The notes below the pieces were generated by a model. It did no database searches. It was not told the DNA's origin and saw only the letters and a program-made list of their open reading frames with translations. Shown piece after piece: positions 56,436 to 64,000 of a stretch of DNA of 64,000 nucleotides. How positions within the stretch are numbered: position 1 is the stretch's first letter; each line of letters opens with the position of its first letter. Source of the stretch: Drosophila miranda (lineage: Eukaryota; Arthropoda; Insecta; Diptera; Drosophilidae); NCBI RefSeq assembly GCF_003369915.1, contig NW_022881603.1, positions 14,770,935-14,834,934 of the forward strand, in the 5' to 3' direction. A program made the translations under genes and the position numbers.

Positions 56436-59400
56436 TACTCCCCCCGTTGGGAGCTAGTCTCTCAACAGATTCCTTAAGGGGCAGCAAACATAGCCGAGTG
56501 ACGGCCCTCCTGATGTTTCCTGAGGATGTCTTCAGGTCAGCGACGCGACACACTCCGTCCTTGCCCAAAACGACATCGACCACTCTAGCCAGTGGCCAAC
56601 GCATTGGAGGAAGATTTTCGTCCTTCACCAGAACGAGGTCGTTCTTGCAGATGTTTTGCGCGGGGGTACGCCACTTCGCGCGCTCTTGCAAAAGAGTGAG
56701 ATACTCTTCGCGCCAACGGCTCCAAAATATTTGCTGTAGTTGGGTGACCCGCTGCCAGCCATCCAGACGATTGTAGTTCAGCTTCGTTAGGTCAGGCTCG
56801 AGGATTTGCTCATGGGGGCCGCCTAAAAGCAGTTGAGCAGGAGTCAAAACGTCTAAATCATCAGGATTTTCTGAAAGCGAGAGCAAAGGGCGAGAGTTAA
56901 CAATTGCAGTGATCTGACAGATCAGAGTGCGCAGCTCGTCGAAGCTAAGCACAGATGGTCCAACTGAGCGGTACAGGTGATATTTTGCGGTCTTCACGGC
57001 CGCTTCCCACAACCCGCCAAAATGCGGAGAGCGAGGTGGGATGAAACGCCAGTCGATCGAGTCAGCCAAGCAGGATTCGTGGACCTCCTTCATATGCGGT
57101 TCGCTCAGACAAAGCTTCTTTAGCTCCAGAAGCTCGTTCTTGGCCCCAACGAAGTTTGTCGCATTGTCCGACCAAATTTGACTTGGCCTTCCTCGAGTGG
57201 AAGTAAAACGCTTTAGTGCGACTAGAAACGATGCGGTGGTCAAATCCTTTACGAGCTCCATGTGTATAGCCTTAGAAGTGAAACAGATGAATACGCTAAT
57301 GTAGCACTTGATCGGAGGCCTCGTGCGGATTTCTGATCGGTAGAAAAAAGGTCCACAGTAATCTACTCCAGTGACTTCAAAAGCTCGAGATCCTTCCAAA
57401 CGTTCCTTAGGTAGGTCTCCCATGATGTGTTCGACCATGCGCGGCCTAGTCCTGAAGCATCTCACACATCTGCTGACGACCCTTGACACTGCCTTAACAC
57501 CTCCAATGGGCCAATATTCCAGCCGAATTTTGGATAGCAAGGCGCGAGGTCCGGCATGGAGGTTTCTTTCATGATAATATCTTATCAGCGCAAAGGTAAT
57601 GGAATGTCCCTTTGGCAGAATGAGCGGGTGCTGAGCGTCAAATCCTAGCGATGAGTTGCCAAGACGACCTCCAACTCTAAGTAGTCCAGAATGATCGATG
57701 AACGGGTTGAGCGAACTAATAGAACTGGATTTCATGACTTGACCATTGCGCCGAATCTCCTTTATGTCCATCCACAGATTTGCCAGCTGAATGTGTCGAA
57801 TTAGAAGATGCGTTCCTTGCCGAATATCAGAAACGGTGAGTCCTGGATGCCTAAGACGATGTATAAATTTATGCATGTAGGCGAATGTGCGCTGCATGCG
57901 AAAGAATGAATTCGCAAATTTGCAGCCGGACGTGAGATCGGCATGTGGAGACGTGATTAGCAATCCTCTCTTGCGAAGCTCCAAAGTTGCTATGTTGTTA
58001 GATGGAGATACAGGCCACTTATCCTTGGAGCCTAGCAAAAAGGATGGGCCGTGAAACCATAGCTCTGACTGGATAAGATGGTTGGGAAGCGAGCCTCTCG
58101 AGAGAATATCAGCAGGATTTAAAGATGTGGGAACATAGCGCCATTCCATGGCTGCCTGCAACTCCTGAATTGATGCCACTCGATTTGCCACGAAAACTTG
58201 AAATTTAGCTGGCTCGTCCCTAATCCAAGATAATGCTGTTGACGAATCCGACCAGCAATAGAACCGACCTGTAAAGATTCCCATGTCCTTTACATTCTGC
58301 ATGATTTTCGCAAGCAAATGGGCTCCACTTAATTCCAGCTTAGGAATCGATATAGTCTTTAGCGGCGCCACTCGCGACTTTAAGCACAAAACGTGCCTCG
58401 AAGACTGGGCTTCCCTGGACACGACATACACGCAAGCGCCATAAGCTTCTAAGCTGGCATCACAGAATCCGTGAACTTCTGTAGCCCCACTAGAACGAAG
58501 AACCAAGCGAGGAAATGAGATCCGAGAAATGCTTGCCAAACTATTTCTCAAGTCCATCCAAGTTGAATGCAACGCTGAGGGTAGGCTTTCATCCCAATCC
58601 AAATTTTCTCTCCAAAGCTGCTGAAGGAAGATTTTGCACCTGACAATGACTGGATTTATCAATCCAAGAGGGTCGTAGAACCGCGCAATCGTAGATAAAA
58701 CCGACCGCTTTGATGGCTTTGAGTTTGTGTCCAGTGCGGACAAGGCAAAAAACAGCTGATCCGAAGCAGGGTCCCACGCTAAGCCGAGAGTTTTGGCAAT
58801 GTCGCTTCCATCATTAAACTTTAGGAACTTCTCTATGTCATCTTCAGGGGTTCCCTCAAGTACTTCCTGGTGACTGGAGCACCATTTCCTAAGTCTAAAA
58901 TTACCACGGGACAGTAAAGCTGATGTTTGGTGCATCTTGTCCATGACCTGTGCGACCGAATTACCGCCCGAAATAAGGTCATCCACGTAAAACTCCTGCC
59001 GCAGACCAGCTGAGCCAAGAGGGTAGGACTCACCCACGTCGATGGCCAGCTGGTGCATTGCGCGGACCGCTAAAAATGATGCAGCCCTCGTCCCGTATGT
59101 GACGGTGTCTAATGTGTAGACTTGAACCTCGGACTCGATGGAATCTCGCCATAGGATGCACTGAAACAAATTGTCGGGTGGAGACACTCGTACGTAGCGG
59201 TACATTTTACAAATGTCCCCAGTGAGAGCGACTGGATATGTTCGAAAGCGAATCAATATGTTAAACAATGTAGGCTGAATAACAGGGCCTGTCATCATCA
59301 CATCATTTAGAGAATATCCAGTTGATGTAGCTGCGGATCCATCGAAAACGACACGGAGTTTTGTCGTCGTACTGTCCTCCTTTAGGACACAGTGATGAGG

Positions 59401-60063
59401 CAAGAAATATTTGCAGAGACTACGGGAATCAGGGTTGACTTGGTGCATATGATGCAAATCAATGTACTCCCTCATAAAGGCGGAATACCGCTCCTTGAGT
59501 GTAGGATTACGCTCCAGTTTTCGCTCCAGACTGATGAACCGTCGATAAGCTTGAGCATAAGATTCTCCTAAACGATCAGTATTGTTATTTAGCGGCAGAC
59601 GAACTGCATACTCCCCGGATGGCAACCGTGAAAGGTGGCTTACGAAATGTGCTTCACAATCGTCTTCTTCTTTGGTATTCAACCCAGCCTCCACACAATT
59701 CTCGACTTCCCAAAACATACGAAGAGTTTTATCCAACCTTGCTTCCATCTCAGCTATCGAATCTGGACAATAGTGCGTAGCCAAAAGCGCCGAGCTTGAT
59801 ACCTTCTGTCCACCGCCAGATACGATCCACCCAAGCCGGGTCTTCTGCAGAAAAGGCAGTCCATCGGTGAGTTTGATTTGCCCTACGCAGAGGAGATCAT
59901 AAAAAACGCTCGCACCAATGAGAAGATCAACCCGTTGAGGATTGAAAAATGCAGGATCAGCGAGCTGAATGTTAGATGGAATACGCCAATCGGATACATT
60001 TACTGTCATACTTGGTTGAGAATCGGTAATCGCATACGCTGGTATCGCCCAGCCCAGACACAA
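56410..60063 (-). pseudogene. BEL/Pao pol, long open frame (copy 2)
   Basis: About 1,200 codons in one frame. In order from the N-terminus: end of protease (RVDLLIGASVFYDLL, LGWIVSGGG), reverse transcriptase with YVDD (about residue 365) and the A17-type region. RNase H (FCDASLEAYGACVYV, CWSDSSTAL), integrase zinc-binding (HERNLHAGPRALLSKIR, CVRCFRTRP), integrase core (GVDYCGPFF, DNATNFVGA, PPRSPHFGGLWEAAVK) and a basic C-terminal domain (VLVKDENLPPMRWPLARVV) follow. It is cut from the protease active site by a deletion of about 90 bases near 60,032 relative to copy 1. Would function in cytoplasmic particles and integration; no envelope gene is present. Confidence 0.88.
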
Positions 60064-61650
60064 GTGCAGACGATTGAGTTCTCCTAAGCTGAAGCTGCTG
60101 GGCGAACCTGGATGTGACGAGATGCAGCTGCGATCCTGAATCTAAGATGGCACGACAAGGAACTAAAACGCCAGACCGATTCTTTACGAGAACCACGGCT
60201 GTAGCCAGAAGCACGACATCAGAGTGAAGACCTTGGGCAGCAAGAGAGGTAGAGACGAGCTGCTAGCAGAATTTTGAGCAACGGAAAGAGTGTCCGGTTG
60301 AACGGCCAGATCGGGAGGAGTAATACCTGGGCAGCCTTGTGTTGTGGGCTGTATACTATCGAAGTGCAACAAAGTATGATGCCTACCGCCGCATACTCGA
60401 CATTTTCCACTATTGCATGCGCGGGTCCGGTGCCCCGGCTTTAGGCAATTGAAGCATAGGGAAAGCTTCTTCACTTCTTTGTGGCGCAGCAACGGTGAGA
60501 GATTTCCGAATATCTTGCACGAGTATATTCCATGGCCCGCTGAGTGGCAAAAGACGCATACAGACGGGTCGGCGGAAGAGTTGGAAGCTACAAACGTTTT
60601 CTTAACCTGCGTATAGGAATGGTTTTTTCCCACGTGATCGCTACTAGCGTGTGTCGCTGTAGCATATTCCAACCGCTCCATTTTCTGGCAGCGTTGCTGC
60701 AAGAATTCGAAGAATTCCTCTGCGGTGGGTATAGCATCCGACGATGTGTGCTCCTCCCATTTGGTTTGCGTCTTCGAATCCAACTTCTGCAGCAGCATGT
60801 TGATGACCATGAATCCTGAAATCTCCTCAGCAGTTCCCAATGTCTGCAACGCTCGCATGTGTAAATTGACTGCATCCGAAAACTCCCGAAGCCTTTTAGC
60901 AGAAGGTGAGTCCACACTCTTTAGCCCAAGAATCTTCTTGATGTGTGCCTGGAAAACAAGTCTTGTTATTAAAGCGTTTATTAAGTATATCCAGAGCTGC
61001 ACGATAATTGCCACTGGAGAGCTCTAACGATCGAACCGAATCCAAAGCCGCATCAGCGAGGCAAGAGCGAAGGTGCTGGAATTTCTCGATGTCACTAAGA
61101 TCCGCATCCGCTTCAATCACCGATTTGAACATTGCCATAAAATCCGAGAACTCGACGTATCCACCAGAAAATTTAGGCACCTTCAGCTCAGGTAGTCGCT
61201 GCTGGGGAGCCATGATGATGGTACTATGTCCGGAATGGCTTGGCAGAGTCGTAGAATGGGCAGCGGCGTGTGACTGGCTTACTTCAACAGCAGCCAGCAA
61301 CTCAGCTTTCAACGATATGAAAAGAGTATCGAAGATTTCGCGCAGCTCACTCCCAATCTCGTTTTGATCGAGAGCCTCCAACTCATTATAGGCCTTATTA
61401 AATTCCTCTCGAATTTCTGCCAACATATCAAGGCGCACCTCGACTTCCGCGGCGGTCAGCTTATCGATTTTATTCCCCGCGAAGGATTCGCCAAGCCTGT
61501 GCAATCGATCATATAATGACTGACTTTTACGCTTATACAGACTCAGTCTGGAATCAGCCACCACAATATTTCCGCCCGCGCCTGTATTCGGATCGTTGTC
61601 CATGTTAACCGAGGAGCAAGACGACAAAGCAACGGAAAATGAAATACCGC
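60064..61650 (-). pseudogene. BEL/Pao gag and protease start (copy 2), broken
   Basis: Gag runs from about 61,600 (MDNDPNTGAGGNIVVADSRL) through the DUF1759-like core to about 60,965, where two bases are missing relative to copy 1. It resumes in a second frame with the zinc knuckles (CFNCLKPGHRTRAC, CRVCGGRHH) and breaks again at about 60,250. The protease active-site segment ILDSGSQLHL lies in a further frame (60,214-60,064). Three breaks in 1.6 kb. Confidence 0.85.
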
Positions 61651-61941
61651 TTAAGCGACGATGTATAGACGCGAGAGCGAGAATGCAAGACACGAAAAGT
61701 CAAGAACCGCGGCTGCAGCTGCGCAGAGAATGAGAGATTCGACGCTTAAAGTACCGGAATTTGTCTATAAATATTCCAGCCGCACTCTCACTGAATTTGC
61801 ACTTTAAACTGTTTTTCAACGTGCACCCAAATGTATTTGTTGGTAGTTAAACTACCCAACAACAAAATATTGTATAAATAATAAGTGTTTTAACGGAACG
61901 CGATTAAGCAATGGTTTTATATCATGTCGGGGGGTCACCAA

Positions 61942-62261
61942 TGTTTGAGATACCAAGCTTTTTTGGCACCTATGTGTTTCAAAAATGAAAAGAGATTTTG
62001 GGTTAAACTTTATAATTCGTATTTAATCTTGGTGGCTTAGCGGAAGCCGATTGCTTGCTATTGCCAGATAAACTTTATGCGAGATCCATATGCAATATGC
62101 AGATCAAAGTAGTTGCCGAAGTGGCGGCGGCAGAGAGCCCCTTTAGCGGGAGAGCGCAGCAGCTCTGCAGAACGTCAACGTTTTACAACATAGGCGGATC
62201 TCTCTGCTCATACAATAATAATGTTAAAGTTACGGTTATTCTTCAGCGGCTGGCCCGAACA
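61942..62261 (-). repeat. Shared LTR between BEL copies 2 and 3
   Basis: 320 bases, TGTTTGAGAT to GGCCCGAACA, with an internal deletion. It serves as 5-prime LTR of copy 2 and 3-prime LTR of copy 3, since both flanks are internal BEL sequence in the same direction. Confidence 0.9.
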
Positions 62262-64000
62262 TACTCCCCCCGTTGGGAGCTAGTCTCTCAACAGATTCCT
62301 TAAGGGGCAGCAAACATAGCCGAGTGACGGCCCTCCTGATGTTTCCTGAGAATGTCTTCAGGTCAGCGACGCGACACACTCCGTCCTTGCCCAAAACGAC
62401 ATCGACCACTCTAGCCAGTGGCCAACGCATTGGAGGAAGATTTTCGTCCTTCACCAGAACGAGGTCGTTCTTGCAGATGTTTTGCGCGGGGGTACGCCAC
62501 TTCGCGCGCTCTTGCAAAAGAGTGAGATACTCTTCGCGCCAACGGCTCCAAAATATTTGCTGTAGTTGGGTGACCCGCTGCCAGCCATCCAGACGATTGT
62601 AGTTCAGCTTCGTTAGGTCAGGCTCGAGGATTTGCTCATGGGGGCCGCCTAAAAGCAGTTGAGCAGGAGTCAAAACGTCTAAATCATCAGGATTTTCTGA
62701 AAGCGAGAGCAAAGGGCGAGAGTTAACAATTGCAGTGATCTGACAGATCAGAGTGCGCAGCTCGTCGAAGCTAAGCACAGATGGTCCAACTGAGCGGTAC
62801 AGGTGATATTTTGCGGTCTTCACGGCCGCTTCCCACAACCCGCCAAAATGCGGAGAGCGAGGTGGGATGAAACGCCAGTCGATCGAGTCAGCCAAGCAGG
62901 ATTCGTGGACCTCCTTCATATGCGGTTCGCTCAGACAAAGCTTCTTTAGCTCCAGAAGCTCGTTCTTGGCCCCAACGAAGTTTGTCGCATTGTCCGACCA
63001 AATTTGACTTGGCCTTCCTCGAGTGGAAGTAAAACGCTTTAGTGCGACTAGAAACGATGCGGTGGTCAAATCCTTTACGAGCTCCATGTGTATAGCCTTA
63101 GAAGTGAAACAGATGAATACGCTAATGTAGCACTTGATCGGAGGCCTCGTGCGGATTTCTGATCGGTAGAAAAAAGGTCCACAGTAATCTACTCCAGTGA
63201 CTTCAAAAGCTCGAGATCCTTCCAAACGTTCCTTAGGTAGGTCTCCCATGATGTGTTCGACCATGCGCGGCCTAGTCCTGAAGCATCTCACACATCTGCT
63301 GACGACCCTTGACACTGCCTTAACACCTCCAATGGGCCAATATTCCAGCCGAATTTTGGATAGCAAGGCGCGAGGTCCGGCATGGAGGTTTCTTTCATGA
63401 TAATATCTTATCAGCGCAAAGGTAATGGAATGTCCCTTTGGCAGAATGAGCGGGTGCTGAGCGTCAAATCCTAGCGATGAGTTGCCAAGACGACCTCCAA
63501 CTCTAAGTAGTCCAGAATGATCGATGAACGGGTTGAGCGAACTAATAGAACTGGATTTCATGACTTGACCATTGCGCCGAATCTCCTTTATGTCCATCCA
63601 CAAATTTGCCAGCTGAATGTGTCGAATTAGAAGATGCGTTTCTTGCCGAATATCAGAAACGGTGAGTCCTGGATGCCTAAGACGATGTATAAATTTATGC
63701 ATGTAGGCGAATGTGCGCTGCATGCGAAAGAATGAATTCGCAAATTTGCATCCGGACGTGAGATCGGCATGTGGAGACGTGATTAGCAATCCTCTCTTGC
63801 GAAGCTCCAAAGTTGCTATGTTGTTAGATGGAGATACAGGCCACTTATCCTTGGAGCCTAGCAAAAAGGATGGGCCGTGAAACCATAGCTCTGACTGGAT
63901 AAGATGGTTGGGAAGCGAGCCTCTCGAGAGAATATCAGCAGGATTTAAAGATGTGGGAACATAGCGTCATTCCATGGCTGCCTGCAACTCCTGAATTGAT
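62262..64000 (-). mobile_element. BEL/Pao retrotransposon, copy 3, cut by window edge
   Basis: Internal sequence nearly identical to 56,436-58,175: the C-terminal part of pol with the integrase zinc-binding, core and C-terminal domains. A single minus-strand frame covers 63864-62236. Just beyond 63,864 the codons differ from copy 2 (TAGCGTCATTCC against TAGCGCCATTCC near 63,966). The rest lies outside the window. Confidence 0.9.

Larger units (their letters stand above)
56041..62261 (-). mobile_element. BEL/Pao LTR retrotransposon, copy 2, near complete
   Basis: Left LTR 56041-56435, right LTR 61942-62261, internal region 5.5 kb, transcribed leftwards. The primer-site word TTGGTGACCCCCCGACATG lies beside the right LTR with one or two extra Cs compared with copy 1. 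The right LTR has lost about 75 bases in its middle. The internal sequence is very similar to copy 1 but complete at the pol end. Gag and protease are broken by small deletions, so the copy is not autonomous despite a long intact pol frame. The right LTR is directly followed by another internal region in the same direction (62,262 to the edge). Confidence 0.93.

Noticed and set aside
56410..60063. Intact endogenous retrovirus
   Set aside because: The long frame is BEL/Pao pol only; no envelope gene, and gag/protease are broken in several places.
1..64000. tRNA, rRNA or snRNA genes
   Set aside because: No cloverleaf with A/B-box words or rRNA-like sequence was found on reading; a covariance-model search would be needed to exclude small RNAs.

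Overview
The window is insect DNA, from a fly of the Drosophila obscura group or a close relative. The evidence is short-intron genes matching well-known Drosophila proteins (Inos, eEF1beta, fatty acid 2-hydroxylase, a destabilase-type lysozyme cluster), fly core-promoter motifs (Motif 1, DRE, TCT initiator), and repeats starting TATACCCGATACTC with GTCTGTCCGTCC microsatellites, which resemble the obscura-group INE-1/ISY-type Helitron-like elements. As far as I recall, the recognised genes lie on chromosome arm 2R (Muller element C) in D. melanogaster.

Layout. 1-12,000 is mostly mobile DNA: a dispersed promoter-like repeat, a PIF/Harbinger DNA transposon (1096-3752) with terminal inverted repeats and two coding regions, a 63-bp minisatellite, and a damaged minus-strand BEL/Pao retrotransposon (5447-11202), the last flanked by the arms of an imperfect inverted repeat. 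12,058-14,290 holds a TECPR2-like beta-propeller gene without its first exon(s). 15,650-15,862 is a Tc1-type MITE. 16,106-19,180 is Inos with three disabling changes. 20,595-35,810 is dense in INE-1/ISY-like repeats. It includes a deletion-derived BEL element with both LTRs and a target duplication (24,133-27,567) and the first copy of a tandem duplication. That duplication carries Fa2h exon 1 plus a minus-strand enkurin-domain gene. The first copy (27.6-31.6 kb) is a pseudogene; the second (32.4-37.9 kb) keeps an intact enkurin gene nested in the first coding intron of Fa2h (35,838-39,100).

39.7-40.6 kb carries an intact eEF1beta gene, followed by four i-type (destabilase) lysozyme paralogues (40.9-45.8 kb), each with a frame-breaking lesion. 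A minus-strand RING-finger gene (47.1-49.3 kb) is frameshifted and has lost a zinc ligand. A pancreatic-lipase-family gene (52.8-55.7 kb) has lost its nucleophile elbow. The window ends in a head-to-tail BEL/Pao tandem that shares an LTR (56,041 to the edge).

The main signal is regional decay: Inos, four lysozymes, the lipase, the RING gene, one Fa2h/enkurin copy and probably the TECPR2-like gene are damaged. eEF1beta and one enkurin copy remain intact, and Fa2h remains open but with a changed active-site histidine. This, with heavy transposon load on what would be Muller C, is what a degenerating neo-Y (as in D. miranda) would look like. That assignment is inference. The lesions are read from the sequence by comparing paralogues, splice phases and family motifs known to me, without database searches.
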